A DNA stretch of 64,000 nt from Herbaspirillum sp. RV1423 (lineage in GTDB: Bacteria > Pseudomonadota > Gammaproteobacteria > Burkholderiales > Burkholderiaceae_D). Under the pieces are notes generated by a model. That model was not told the origin of the DNA and made no database searches. It saw nothing but the letters and a program-made list of their open reading frames with translations. Of this stretch, positions 1 through 9,052 are shown in pieces. Where the stretch lies: contig NZ_CBXX010000003.1 in the NCBI RefSeq assembly GCF_000577615.1, positions 124,001 through 188,000 of the forward strand, written 5' to 3'. The translations under genes were made by a program, and so were the position numbers. Position 1 is the first letter of the stretch, and each line of letters opens with the position of its first letter.

Positions 1-245
1 CAGGAACCCAGCACGCCCAGTTGCAATTCGGGTGAACTCGGTCCCAGGTTGTAGCCGGCAAAATCCGGCGGGCTGTCGCTGATGACCTGATGGTCGCGAA
101 TGCGGATGCGGCGCACGCCGCTGCGTCCTTCGGCGCTGACCTTCGCTTGCAGCGCGGCAGGACCGGCATTGCCGGCGTCGATCAGGGCTTCGCGCGCCAG
201 CACGGCGCTGCGTTTTTCGGACAGGTAATGATTCAGTGTGGTCAT
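1..245 (-). CDS. OsmC-family protein, N-terminal part (cut by window edge)
   Basis: The reading frame starts at an ATG at 245 and runs off the left edge, so only about 81 residues are visible. They include the stretch PPDFAGYNLGPSSPELQLG, which is typical of the OsmC/Ohr peroxiredoxin-like fold just before the first redox cysteine (the cysteine itself lies outside the window). Members of this family reduce organic hydroperoxides or are of unknown role. The gene is divergent from the ABC operon that begins at 609. The family call rests on a short N-terminal match, so subfamily and substrate cannot be given. Confidence 0.7.
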   Translation of the reverse strand, partial: MTTLNHYLSEKRSAVLAREALIDAGNAGPAALQAKVSAEGRSGVRRIRIRDHQVISDSPPDFAGYNLGPSSPELQLGVLGS

Positions 246-608
246 GGCGGATACTTTCCTTGAATGATGAATGCGGCGCCGGCACGTCCCATCCGCACCG
301 GGCAAACCGTAGTCTCCATCCTCGCGCTTGCGCCCGGCAACGAAGCATTCTGAATATCCATATACACCTGCGCGGCGCCTCTCGTCTGCCATAACGCCGC
401 ATTCGACGCTTACCAGAAACGCACCGTCCAAGTCTGCATGCCGTTCCGCGAGATAAGCGCGGCTACGCGCGCCGGGCGCATAAAGAAACGCATTCTTATT
501 CTTTGGCCGCCGACGCCGGCATCATTAGTATTTGTTTGTTTTGTCAGCGGCCCGTCAGCGCCACATATGCCTGCGCCCGCTCCTGTCAACCCAGTGGAGT
601 CACCAACG
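246..608. other. Intergenic region between divergent genes
   Basis: This 363-bp gap separates the OsmC-type gene from the ABC operon and should hold both promoters. An in-frame ATG at 438 would extend the binding protein by 57 residues, but that extension has no homology-like features and would bury the Tat signal, so I treat it as non-coding. I see no convincing operator or hairpin. Confidence 0.5.
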
Positions 609-1646
609 ATGAAAAATAATATTCCCTCGCAAGATGCAATCGCTCTCCCCTCCTGGTCGCGCCGCGATGTACTGCGCGCAGGCGCGGCGGCAGCCATTGT
701 CGGCACCGGTGCCGCCGTCGTCGCACCCAACGCCTGGTCGGCGCCGCCGCGCAAGCTGACCTTCGCCTGGAGCGCGATCGCGTTCTGCCTGTCGCCGGTG
801 GTAGTGGCGCAGGAACGCGGCTTCTTCGAGAAAAACGGGCTCGACGTCGAATTGCTCAATTGGGGCGGTTCCACCGACCAATTGCTGGAAGCGCTGGCCA
901 CCGGCAAGGCCGACGTCGGCGTCGGCCTCATCCATCGCTGGCTCAAGCCGCTCGAAGCCGGCTTCGACGTCAAAATCGTCGGCAGCGCACACGGCGGCTG
1001 CCTGCGCCTGGTAGGCGCCAACCAAGCCGGCGTGAAGGACATCAACAGCCTCAAGGGCAAGGTCATCGGCGTGTCCGACCAGAACAGCCCGGCCAAGAAC
1101 TTCTTCGCCATCCATCTGGTCAAGAAGGGTTTCAACGTCGAGAAGGACGTCGAGTGGCGCGTCTACCCGGCCGACCTGCTCGACGTCGCCGTCAAGAAGG
1201 GAGAAATCCAGGCGATCGCCGACGGCGATCCGAACGTCTTCCTGATCGAGAAGCGCAACCAGGGCGTCTTCACAGAAATCGGCAACAGCGCCGTCGGCGA
1301 ATACAAGGACAAGCTCTGCTGCATCCTCGGTGCGCGCGGCGATCTGGTGCGCAATGACAAACCGGCCGCCGCCGCGGTGGTGCGCTCCATTGTGCAGGCC
1401 TCGGAATACGTTGCCGAAAATCCCAACGAAGCCGCCAAGATCTACGCCAAGTATTCACCTAAAGTGCCGGTCGAAGATTTGCGCGCGCTACTGACCGGCC
1501 TGACCTATCACCACCATCCGAACGGCAAACCGCTGCGCGACGAAGTCGAATATTTCGCGCGCGACTTCCACACCGCAGGCGTGCTGAAGAAATCCACCGA
1601 CCCCGTCCGTCTGGCGAATCACGTCACCGTCGACGTGCTGAGCTGA
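609..1646 (+). CDS. ABC transporter substrate-binding protein (SsuA/TauA/NMT1-like), Tat-exported
   Basis: This 345-residue periplasmic binding protein belongs to the nitrate/sulfonate/taurine (NMT1/THI5-like) group. The ATG at 609 is preferred because it puts a twin-arginine signal (SRRDVLRAGAAAAIV, about residues 18-32) near the N-terminus; the mature part begins near SAPPRKLTFAW. The family pattern of an early RGFFEKNGLDVEL segment followed by GKADVGVG is present. It heads an operon with a permease (26 bp downstream), an ATPase and a cytochrome c protein. The ligand cannot be read from sequence; an aliphatic sulfonate or similar small organic is likely from the family. Confidence 0.85.
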   Translation: MKNNIPSQDAIALPSWSRRDVLRAGAAAAIVGTGAAVVAPNAWSAPPRKLTFAWSAIAFCLSPVVVAQERGFFEKNGLDVELLNWGGSTDQLLEALATGKADVGVGLIHRWLKPLEAGFDVKIVGSAHGGCLRLVGANQAGVKDINSLKGKVIGVSDQNSPAKNFFAIHLVKKGFNVEKDVEWRVYPADLLDVAVKKGEIQAIADGDPNVFLIEKRNQGVFTEIGNSAVGEYKDKLCCILGARGDLVRNDKPAAAAVVRSIVQASEYVAENPNEAAKIYAKYSPKVPVEDLRALLTGLTYHHHPNGKPLRDEVEYFARDFHTAGVLKKSTDPVRLANHVTVDVLS

Positions 1647-1672
1647 CGACCACTCTTGAACCGGAGATCGAC

Positions 1673-2701
1673 ATGACAAGCACCACGACTGAGGATGTTT
1701 TGCTCAGGGCCGGCCAAGCAGGCCTGTTCGACGGCGTGCGCGTGACCGGCGTCTGGCGCACCGGCCTGCTGGCGGCGACCGCCTGGCTGCTGCTGGGATT
1801 GATCACGCTGCGCTGGCCGAACAAGGAAGTCGGTTTCAGCGACTGGGCCTACACCGACGAGTTCGGCTATGCCGCAACCGCGGTTGCCGTGGCGCTGGCC
1901 TTGCTGGCGCTGGCAGGCGAACGCGCCGGCCGCGTCGCGCATTTGCTGCGTCCGGCCGGACAATGGCTGGTCGCGGCGCCGCTGCTGCTGGGCACATGGG
2001 AAATCCTGACCGCCAAGCTGGGCGTGCTGCCGACGCCGTTCTTCGCGCCGCCGCAAAGCCTGATCGAAGTCTATGACGAAGACTGGCGCCGCCTCGGCAT
2101 CAGCACGGCGTATTCGCTGCGCTTGCTGGTGCATGGCTTCGCCGTCGGCGGCATCGTCGGCTTCCTGGTCGGCGCCACCATCGGCTGGTCGCGCGTGGCC
2201 GGCTACTGGGTGCATCCGGTGCTGCGCTTTCTCGGTCCGGTACCAGCATCGGCGCTGCTGCCGCTGGCGTTTTTCTTCGCGCCGTCCAGCTATGCGGCGG
2301 CGGTGTTCCTGATCGCGCTGGCGACGGCGTTTCCGGTCGCAGTGCTGACCTGGTCCGGCGTGGCGTCGGTCAGCAAAAGCTACTACGACGTGGCGCGCAC
2401 GCTGGGCGCTTCGGAATGGTTCCTGATTCTGCGCGTGGCGATCCCGGCAGCCTTGCCGCAAGTCTTCGTCGGCCTGTTCATGGGCCTGGGCGCGGCGTTC
2501 TCGGTGCTGGTGACGGCGGAGATGATGGGCGTCAAGGCCGGTCTCGGCTGGTACCTGCAATGGGCGCAAGGCTGGGCCGCCTACAGCAACATGTATGCCG
2601 CGCTGATCGTCATGGCGATCCTGTGCTCGAGCCTGATCACCCTGCTGTTCAAAGTTCGCGACCGCGCGCTGTCGTGGCAGAAAGGAACCGTCAAATGGTA
2701 A
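1673..2701 (+). CDS. ABC transporter permease (SsuC/TauC-like)
   Basis: This 342-residue inner-membrane permease is of the BPD_transp_1 type. Besides the usual core it has an extra N-terminal portion with two hydrophobic segments (about residues 29-45 and 65-82). The EAA-type coupling loop is visible around YYDVARTLGASEWFLILRVAIPAALP, which contacts the ATPase. The stop codon overlaps the ATPase start by 7 bp, showing translational coupling. It is the membrane channel of the importer whose binding protein is encoded just upstream. Substrate is undetermined. Confidence 0.88.
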   Translation: MTSTTTEDVLLRAGQAGLFDGVRVTGVWRTGLLAATAWLLLGLITLRWPNKEVGFSDWAYTDEFGYAATAVAVALALLALAGERAGRVAHLLRPAGQWLVAAPLLLGTWEILTAKLGVLPTPFFAPPQSLIEVYDEDWRRLGISTAYSLRLLVHGFAVGGIVGFLVGATIGWSRVAGYWVHPVLRFLGPVPASALLPLAFFFAPSSYAAAVFLIALATAFPVAVLTWSGVASVSKSYYDVARTLGASEWFLILRVAIPAALPQVFVGLFMGLGAAFSVLVTAEMMGVKAGLGWYLQWAQGWAAYSNMYAALIVMAILCSSLITLLFKVRDRALSWQKGTVKW

Positions 2702-3498
2702 GCCCGACATTGACCCAACCGGAACAACAACAGCAACGCAAAACCGGCGCGCGCATCGACATCCGCAACGTCAGCCACTGGTTCAAATTACCCAACGGCG
2801 TCTTGCAGGTGCTCGACGATATTTCGCTGACCGTCGCGCCGGGCGAGTTCGTCGCTCTGCTCGGTCCGAGCGGTTGCGGCAAGTCGACCTTGCTGCGGCT
2901 GGTGGCAGGACTGGAACCGGCGACCGCTGGCGAGGTCTTGCAGAACAACGAGAAGATCACGCGTCCCGATCCTTCGCGCATCGTGGTGTTCCAGGATCCG
3001 ACGCTGTACCCGTGGCGCAAGGTGTGGGACAACGTCGCACTCGGCCTGCAGGCGCGCGGCCTGCTCAAGCAACAGCGGCAACGCGTCGACGATGCGCTCG
3101 CGCTGGTCGGCCTGAGCGAATTCGCCGACGCCTTTCCGCATCAACTGTCCGGCGGCATGGCGCAGCGCGTGGCGCTGGCGCGCGCGCTGGTCAACGATCC
3201 GCAATTGCTGGTGCTGGACGAACCGCTTGGCAAACTCGATTCGCTTACGCGCTTGCAAATGCAGAGCGAGCTGGTGTCGCTGTGGCAGCGCAACGGCTTC
3301 TCGGCCTTGCTGGTCACGCACGATGTCGAGGAAGCGCTGTTCCTGGCGAACCGCGTCATCATCTTCAGCGATCGGCCGGCGCGCGTGCGCGCCAAAATCA
3401 CGGTCGACCTGCCCTACCCCCGCCATCGCGGCGATGCGCGGCTGGCCGCGCTGCGCCATGAAGCCTTGCGTCATCTGGGATTGGATGCGAGCTGGTGA
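2695..3498 (+). CDS. ABC transporter ATP-binding protein (SsuB/TauB-like)
   Basis: This 267-residue nucleotide-binding subunit starts at the ATG that overlaps the permease stop; a longer in-frame ORF upstream is a shadow inside the permease. Walker A is GPSGCGKST (about residues 57-65), the signature is LSGGMAQR, Walker B is LLVLDEPLGKLD, and the switch histidine is in THDVEEAL. The Q-loop is VVFQDPTLYPW. It would energise uptake by the 609-2701 transporter. The 3' end overlaps the next gene by 4 bp, so the cytochrome protein is part of the same operon. Confidence 0.92.
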   Translation: MVSPTLTQPEQQQQRKTGARIDIRNVSHWFKLPNGVLQVLDDISLTVAPGEFVALLGPSGCGKSTLLRLVAGLEPATAGEVLQNNEKITRPDPSRIVVFQDPTLYPWRKVWDNVALGLQARGLLKQQRQRVDDALALVGLSEFADAFPHQLSGGMAQRVALARALVNDPQLLVLDEPLGKLDSLTRLQMQSELVSLWQRNGFSALLVTHDVEEALFLANRVIIFSDRPARVRAKITVDLPYPRHRGDARLAALRHEALRHLGLDASW

Positions 3499-4688
3499 GT
3501 CTGCTGTCGCTGTCCGACTGGATCAATCCGCTGCTCATCGCATTCCAGGACCTGCAAGAAGGATTTCTCCATGCACTGGCGGCGCTGCGACTGGCGCAGA
3601 CCAGCCACGGCCAGCCGGCATGGCCGTTCGCGCAGCGTCTGAGCGGCGAGGTCCTGCTGATCGACCGCAGCGTGGCGCGGCAACTGCTGGAGGCATTGGG
3701 CTTCGTCGCTATTGCGCTGCTGTCGCTGGCCGTCGCTGCATTGTGGCGGCGCGGCCGCATCGTGATGCTGCTGATCGCCGTGGTGCTGGCGTTCTTCGCG
3801 CCGTGGCCTGATCGCGGGCTGCTGCTGGCGCCGGCCGAGCCAACCAGCTTCCACGTTTCGCCTTCGGGTTTCAGCGCCGCCGCCATCGTCCATGGCAAGC
3901 GCGTGTACGATCAGCGTTGCGCCAGTTGCCATGCGGCCGACGGCAAGGGCGATACGCCGCTGGCCTTGTCGCTGCCGGTATCGCCGCCCAATCTGGCAAG
4001 CGGTTTGCTGTGGCGGCGCGCGGACGGTGAACTGTTCTGGAAGATCGCCTACGGCGCGCGAGATCGCCTCGGTGCAACGACCATGCCCGGCTTCACGCGC
4101 CAACTCACCGACAGCGACGTCTGGGCGCTGATCGACTTCATGAAGGCCAATGCAGCAGGTACGAGCATTCGCGAGATCGGCTCCTGGGATCAGCCGGTGG
4201 CCTTGCCCGCGGTAGCGACCGATTGCGGCGATGTATCGCGCCGGACCGTCGGGCAACGGCATGGCCAGCGGGTGCGCATCATCCTGGCCTCGGCGCAACA
4301 GCCGGCATCATTTCCGCTAGACGATCCGCGCTTGCGCAGCATCATTCTGGCCAACGGCGCGGTCAACAAACCGACATCGCAGCCGGGCGAGCCCGCCATT
4401 GATTGCATGGCCAATTCGCGCGATGCGTGGCAAGCGCTTTCCATCATTACCGGCATCGACAGCGACAAGCTCGCCGGCACGCAATTGCTGAGCGACCGCG
4501 ACGGCTGGCTGCGCGCACGCAAAGCAGCGAATGATGGCAACGGCAACTGGTCCGAATCCGACATCCTGTGCCGCGCGCCGGCGGCGATGAAGAAAGACGC
4601 CCGGGGCGGACTCGACGAGCTCATCGCGGCAATGGACGCCGAGCCGGTGCGCTTCGTCAAGGGCGGCTTTATCCACGCGGTCCGATAG
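3495..4688 (+). CDS. Membrane-anchored c-type cytochrome domain protein
   Basis: This 397-residue protein starts at GTG 3495, overlapping the ATPase stop by 4 bp. It has two hydrophobic segments near residues 66-83 and 89-104, then a mono-heme cytochrome c domain with CASCH at 142-146. A long C-terminal part (about 215-397) contains several cysteines (TDCGD, IDCMAN, ILCRAP) that I do not recognise. Its tight coupling to an SsuABC-like importer suggests that the imported compound feeds a periplasmic or membrane oxidation step, but no dehydrogenase lies beside it. A sensor or thiol-binding role of the tail is equally possible. Confidence 0.7.
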   Translation: MSLLSLSDWINPLLIAFQDLQEGFLHALAALRLAQTSHGQPAWPFAQRLSGEVLLIDRSVARQLLEALGFVAIALLSLAVAALWRRGRIVMLLIAVVLAFFAPWPDRGLLLAPAEPTSFHVSPSGFSAAAIVHGKRVYDQRCASCHAADGKGDTPLALSLPVSPPNLASGLLWRRADGELFWKIAYGARDRLGATTMPGFTRQLTDSDVWALIDFMKANAAGTSIREIGSWDQPVALPAVATDCGDVSRRTVGQRHGQRVRIILASAQQPASFPLDDPRLRSIILANGAVNKPTSQPGEPAIDCMANSRDAWQALSIITGIDSDKLAGTQLLSDRDGWLRARKAANDGNGNWSESDILCRAPAAMKKDARGGLDELIAAMDAEPVRFVKGGFIHAVR

Positions 4689-4802
4689 CCGTCAGACGTC
4701 AAAGAAGAAAACCAAATATCGTCGTGAGAAATGCGTCGTTCGCAATTGCGGAAGCAATTGCTACACTTTCCCGCCAACTCAATACTGACAAGAAAGAACG
4801 CC

Positions 4803-5594
4803 GTGTTTTCATCCCGCCTGCAAAAAAAAATCCTCCTCGTCGCCACACTGGCTTTCAGCGCCAATGCCTTCGCCGCCGACGCCCCGCTGCGTGTGGGCGC
4901 GTCGCCCGGTCCGTTCAGCGATTTCCTGCAAGAAGCCGCCAAGATCGCCAATGCGCAAGGTTTCCCGGTCAAAGTGATCGAGTTCACCGAGCCGACCCAA
5001 ATCAACGAAGCGACGCAGGCCGGAGACATCGACCTGAACAATTTCCAGCACGTGCCGTACATGCAAAAGCAGAACGAATCGCGCGGCTACAAGATCGTGT
5101 CGATCAAGCCGACCTATGTCGCGCCGGCTGGCATCTACTCGGCCAAACACAAGTCGCTGGCAAGTTTCCCGCAAGGCGCCAAGATCGGCATTCCGAACGA
5201 TCCCGCCAATGAAGCGCGCGCCCTGTTCCTGCTGCAAAAAGCCGGCCTGATCAAGCTCAAGGCCGACGCCAACACCAATGCCGGCGTCGCCGACATCGCA
5301 GAGAATCCGAAGAAGCTCAACATCGTCCTGCTCGACGAAGTGCAATTGCCGCGCGTGCTGGTCGATATCGATGCCGGCGTAATCACGCTGAACAAGGGCG
5401 TCCTGGCGGGCCTCAATCCCAAGGACGCCTTGCTGTTGGAAGACAAGACCTCGCAATGGGCCATCATCTGGGCCGCGCGCGCCGACCGCAAGGATGATCC
5501 GCGCATTGCCCGTTTCATAAAGATCTTCGAGTCGGATCAGATCAAGCAGTTCATCATCAGGAAATTCAACGGTACGGTGATTCCGGCCTGGTGA
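4803..5594 (+). CDS. NlpA/MetQ-family ABC substrate-binding protein (orphan)
   Basis: This is a periplasmic binding protein of the NlpA (MetQ) lipoprotein family, 263 residues from GTG 4803, which follows a purine-rich AAGAAAG. An ATG at 4731 in the same frame would only add a non-signal-like extension. The signal peptide ends at ANAFA-AD and has no lipobox cysteine, so the protein is soluble rather than a lipoprotein. Family features include the N-terminal PGPFSDFLQEA block and LNNFQHVPYM, the counterpart of the usual DxNxFQHxPY motif. No matching MetNI permease or ATPase is adjacent. Methionine-type or other amino-acid binding is possible. Confidence 0.8.
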   Translation: MFSSRLQKKILLVATLAFSANAFAADAPLRVGASPGPFSDFLQEAAKIANAQGFPVKVIEFTEPTQINEATQAGDIDLNNFQHVPYMQKQNESRGYKIVSIKPTYVAPAGIYSAKHKSLASFPQGAKIGIPNDPANEARALFLLQKAGLIKLKADANTNAGVADIAENPKKLNIVLLDEVQLPRVLVDIDAGVITLNKGVLAGLNPKDALLLEDKTSQWAIIWAARADRKDDPRIARFIKIFESDQIKQFIIRKFNGTVIPAW

Positions 5595-5704
5595 TTTTCA
5601 GCGCCGCAAACCGTCCGTCATTGCAAACCTCGCATCACGCTGTTGTCCTGACGAACATCTGGATCCAGCGTCGTAACGGCCGTCTTCACGACTCACGACA
5701 CTGG

Positions 5705-5724
5705 GTCCCGGCATTCGCCGGGAC
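5705..5724. repeat. Palindromic hairpin of the intergenic-repeat type
   Basis: GTCCCGGC, a 4-base loop and GCCGGGAC form a perfect 8-bp stem between two convergent genes (ending at 5594 and 5743). There is no adjacent T-run, so it looks more like a REP-type palindrome than an intrinsic terminator. Confidence 0.45.
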
Positions 5725-5742
5725 AATTGCGATGATAGTTTC

Positions 5743-6477
5743 CTATTCCGCCGGATAGCGGCGAGGCCGCAAACCGGCGTGAAACCAATTCACCAGCGAC
5801 ACTGTGTCGTAAATCGGAATGCCGGAAGCCTGCTGGATATCGGCCGTGAATGGCGCGAGATTGGTGCACTCGGAAACGATGGCGCCGATAGCCGGATTTT
5901 CGCGCAGCATGCGCGCCGTCAGATCGAGCACTTCCCGACGCAGCACCGCATGCGGCACGCTGTCGTCGCCCTCGCGGATCGAGCGCACGAATTCGGAATC
6001 CTGCGGCATGCCGTACACCGGCGTATCGGCGGCGATGCCGACCGCTTCCAGGTATTTTCCGTTGAGGACTTCGCCGTTATAGGTGAGAATGCCGACCTGC
6101 TTGTGCGACGGAATGATCCGCTGCACCATCGGCACCTGCAGCAAGCTGCTGGTCGCCACCGGCACGCCGCAAAAGTCGACCAGTTCCTGCTGATAGATCG
6201 ACAGGAAGCCGCAGGTCGTGGTGATGCCGTCGACGCCGGCGTCGACCAGTTCCTTGGCCGCCTTCTTGAACGGTTCCAGCAGGCTGGCATTGTGCAGGTC
6301 GGTCATCTTGGCCGGCACGGCGTCGTCGACGATACGGTATTGCACCGGAAAATCCCAGGTTCCCGCATGGCCGATGTCGCCGAGATAACGGCGGAAATGC
6401 GTCTTCACCATCAGGATGCCGACGCTGACGCCGTAATAGGTTTTCTTGGGCGCAGTCATGTCCGTTCCCTCGCTCAT
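5743..6477 (-). CDS. Aspartate/glutamate racemase superfamily protein
   Basis: This 244-residue cytosolic enzyme belongs to the Asp/Glu/hydantoin racemase superfamily. The two expected catalytic cysteines are present: C89 in TTTCGF and C204 in SECTN, each heading one of the two Rossmann-like halves. The start at 6477 overlaps the upstream gene by 4 bp; an alternative ATG at 6459 has a good GAGGGA ribosome site. It is the last gene of a three-gene reverse operon with an AhpD-like protein and a DAO-type oxidoreductase, which suggests catabolism of an amino-acid derivative. Racemase, hydantoin racemase or maleate isomerase-like activity cannot be separated by reading. Confidence 0.78.
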   Translation of the reverse strand: MSEGTDMTAPKKTYYGVSVGILMVKTHFRRYLGDIGHAGTWDFPVQYRIVDDAVPAKMTDLHNASLLEPFKKAAKELVDAGVDGITTTCGFLSIYQQELVDFCGVPVATSSLLQVPMVQRIIPSHKQVGILTYNGEVLNGKYLEAVGIAADTPVYGMPQDSEFVRSIREGDDSVPHAVLRREVLDLTARMLRENPAIGAIVSECTNLAPFTADIQQASGIPIYDTVSLVNWFHAGLRPRRYPAE

Positions 6478-6995
6478 TGCGCGGGATCCTGCAGATAGTC
6501 GTCGACGTCGACTTCCAGGATGCTATTGAAGATATTAGTGGCGACCATGGTGCCGCCGAAACCGATCAGGTTGACGATGGCGGCATCGTCGTAGCGCTGC
6601 TTCAGGCGCGCCCAGATGGCCTCGTCCAGTTGCCTCGCGCGACCGCCGATGCGGCTGCCAAGGTCGATCAGCAACTGTTCCTCTTCGGTCGGGTTGAAAT
6701 CCTTCGGCGAGATGCCTTCCGCCGCCAGCGCCTTGCGAAAAAAGGTCGAGCACAGCAAGCAGTCCGATGCCGACGAAATGGCATGGGCGTAGATGTTGAA
6801 GGCGCGCTTGCCTAGCAGCCGGATCAGTTCGGCCTTGATCAGGTAGGAACCGTGGTAGGCCTGATGCGCCGGCAGCGAGTGCAGGATGGTGCCTTTCATA
6901 TTGGTGACCAGGCCGACGCGCGCGATTTCATCGTCGTAAGCTTGCCGGCGTTGCGGGTCGAGCGCTTCGCGCGCGACAAGATTGAGTCTTGCCAT
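6474..6995 (-). CDS. Carboxymuconolactone decarboxylase/AhpD-like protein
   Basis: This 173-residue helical protein is of the CMD/AhpD superfamily. The redox-type CLLC pair (in ASDCLLCSTFFRKAL) sits where AhpD-like members carry their CxxC. The N-terminal ARLNLVAREALDP and the LPAHQAYH segment are also family-like. Its stop overlaps the racemase start by 4 bp, and the DAO-type gene lies 24 bp upstream, so all three are one transcription unit. A peroxidase-linked or decarboxylase role is known for relatives; the substrate here is unknown. Confidence 0.75.
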   Translation of the reverse strand: MARLNLVAREALDPQRRQAYDDEIARVGLVTNMKGTILHSLPAHQAYHGSYLIKAELIRLLGKRAFNIYAHAISSASDCLLCSTFFRKALAAEGISPKDFNPTEEEQLLIDLGSRIGGRARQLDEAIWARLKQRYDDAAIVNLIGFGGTMVATNIFNSILEVDVDDYLQDPAQ

Positions 6996-7019
6996 GAGAG
7001 TGTTCCTTGTGATGGGGAT

Positions 7020-8108
7020 TCAGAGAAAGAAGCGTCGCGGGCGGAATGTTTCCAGTTCCGGCCGCACCGCATTGTTGAGGATTTCGTCGGCCGCCGCCGC
7101 GCCGAGGAAAGGCGCCAGCGTTACGCCGCTGTGCGTGACGATGCTGTAGTAGCCCTCCGTATCGGGCGAAGGACCGACCGCCGGGAACTGATCGGCCGGA
7201 ATCGCACGCACGCCCACGCGCAAGGCTTCGGCATCGACGCCGCGCAACAAGGGCAAGACCTCGCGCGCGGCGGCAAGCAGTCCCGTCACTTCCGGCGAAC
7301 GGGAATCGAATTCGGCGTCTGCCGCCACTTCAAGATCGTTGCGGCAAATCAGCAGGCGTCCGGCGCCATCGGGGTGAATGTGCACGCGCGGAGAAAAGAT
7401 CACCCGCTGCACCCCATGCGCCAGCGACGGCGTAAACACCATCAACCCCGCCGACGGCGCCAGCGGAATGCGCAGCGCCGCCGGCAAGGCCGCCTGATCG
7501 GCCCAGCGGCCGGTGCAGTTGATGACGACATCGGCGTCGTGCGATACCCCATCGGCAGTCGTCACCCCAACCACGCGGCTGCCTTGCCGCCGGATCGCCG
7601 TGACGGCCAGATGCGGGAAAACCTTGGCGCCGTGCCGCTGGGCATCAGCCAGCAAAGCATGGCTGTAGACGACCGGATCGACCCAGCCGTCATCGGGAAA
7701 GAAAGCCACCGGCGCATCGCCGACAGCGGCCGGATCGATATCCGGTTCCAGCGCGCGCAGTTGGTCGTGATCGAGCCATTGCGCGGCATAGCCCCATGAT
7801 TGCAGCAGCGCGATTTTGCGACGGTAGGCCTCGGGCGCGATGCCTTCCCATTCGATGGTGCCGCCGCCGTGCCACCACGGCGCATGGCCGAAAGCGGCGC
7901 GTAAATCGGCGTGCGCGCGCATACCGGCGACGTTGAGATCGTGATAGGCGCGCGGTGCCTTGTTATGCGAATTGACCCAGGCGAAACTGCTGGCGCTGGT
8001 GCCGCCGCCGATGCGGCCGGCGTCAATGACGGCGACAGGCGCGCCGGCGCGCGCCAGGTGAAAGGCAAGCGAAGCGCCGATCACGCCGGCGCCGATGACG
8101 ATATGCAT
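7020..8108 (-). CDS. FAD-dependent oxidoreductase (DAO/DadA-like)
   Basis: This 362-residue flavoprotein has the FAD-binding GAGVIG at residues 6-11, the second glycine-rich segment GGGTSASSFAWVN typical of D-amino-acid oxidase/dehydrogenases, and a C-terminal YYSIVTHSGVTLAPFLG segment that closes the flavin site. It is the first gene of a reverse operon with an AhpD-like protein and an Asp/Glu racemase. Oxidative deamination of an amino acid, with the racemase supplying the right enantiomer, is an attractive but unproven reading. Confidence 0.85.
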   Translation of the reverse strand: MHIVIGAGVIGASLAFHLARAGAPVAVIDAGRIGGGTSASSFAWVNSHNKAPRAYHDLNVAGMRAHADLRAAFGHAPWWHGGGTIEWEGIAPEAYRRKIALLQSWGYAAQWLDHDQLRALEPDIDPAAVGDAPVAFFPDDGWVDPVVYSHALLADAQRHGAKVFPHLAVTAIRRQGSRVVGVTTADGVSHDADVVINCTGRWADQAALPAALRIPLAPSAGLMVFTPSLAHGVQRVIFSPRVHIHPDGAGRLLICRNDLEVAADAEFDSRSPEVTGLLAAAREVLPLLRGVDAEALRVGVRAIPADQFPAVGPSPDTEGYYSIVTHSGVTLAPFLGAAAADEILNNAVRPELETFRPRRFFL

Positions 8109-8282
8109 AGCTGGAAAAGAGGGTCGTCAGGGAATGCTGATCAGCGTTGCGTTCCCGGCAGATTTCCTGATGATGAAAACAAGATTTCTACTATAACGCC
8201 CGTGCTGCAGACGCCCAACGACCAATAGCAAGTATGCAAATTACAAAAGCGCATGTGCGCCTTGTCGACGCTACTGCGGCGA

Positions 8283-8609
8283 TTATTGCTGCGAACCTGA
8301 AGTACGTTTTTTCTTGCGACGTTCGCCATGCCGGAGGACGGCGGCACGTTCCTCGCTGGTCAACTCCAGCATGTCGGCATACACCTGATCGACTGCCTGC
8401 TCATAGGAAAGCGAGGTATCAAGCGTCATCTTTTCCGTCAGCAAGGCATTGGCTTTTTTCAGATTGCCGTCGCAAATGTCGCGAATGAAATTGATCTTGT
8501 GCTGAAAAACAGAGACCGGCTCGTCGGCGCGTAATTTCCTGCCGTAACGCAGCCATAGAAAAGCCGCGCCAAACAAGCCTGCGCCTGTTCCGATAAAAAG
8601 GTGTTCCAT
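8283..8609 (-). CDS. Small membrane-anchored hypothetical protein
   Basis: This is a 108-residue protein starting at ATG 8609, six bases after a GGAG site; longer in-frame starts up to 8759 lack this. The N-terminus EHLFIGTGAGLFGAAFLWLRYG is one membrane segment followed by basic residues. The rest is a charged, probably helical cytosolic part with a DNLKKANALL-like heptad pattern and a very basic tail (GERRKKKRT). I recognise no family. It stands alone between the reverse operon and the aldo/keto reductase. Confidence 0.55.
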   Translation of the reverse strand: MEHLFIGTGAGLFGAAFLWLRYGRKLRADEPVSVFQHKINFIRDICDGNLKKANALLTEKMTLDTSLSYEQAVDQVYADMLELTSEERAAVLRHGERRKKKRTSGSQQ

Positions 8610-9052
8610 GCACATCTCCAGCCGAGTGGTTAATGATTGTTGTGACTCGTTGCGCGAGATAGGCATGGCATCCGTTCTGATGCGGTATCGATATCCGTGT
8701 GCGCTTGTGCTTGGATTCCCCCCAAGACTTCTGGTCCGTCGTCTCGCTACAGAAACCATTTTTTCGCTTCGGACCAGGCCGTATTAGGCGGCATTTTCCA
8801 GCACTTCGCAACAAATCTTTACAACATACCAAGTCGACTCCACTCGTTATTGCGAAGGAGGATTACCGTCAGCATTTTGTCAGCGAAACAGGGCTGGTTG
8901 CCGAGTACAGAAATACATACGGACACGGCGAAAACCCGGCTTGCTGTCCGGCGACAACGAAACGTGCATGCGACTACAATGTGTGACTCGTTTTGCCGCA
9001 CTACGGCGACCGTCTCCGACGGCATTCACGAACAAACAAGGAGAGACATCCA
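8610..9052. other. Intergenic region between divergent genes
   Basis: About 440 bp with lower GC than its surroundings. Short open frames here (for example around 8697-9056) show no domain, signal or ribosome site. It should contain the promoters of the small membrane protein and the aldo/keto reductase, but I see no clear operator. Confidence 0.4.
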
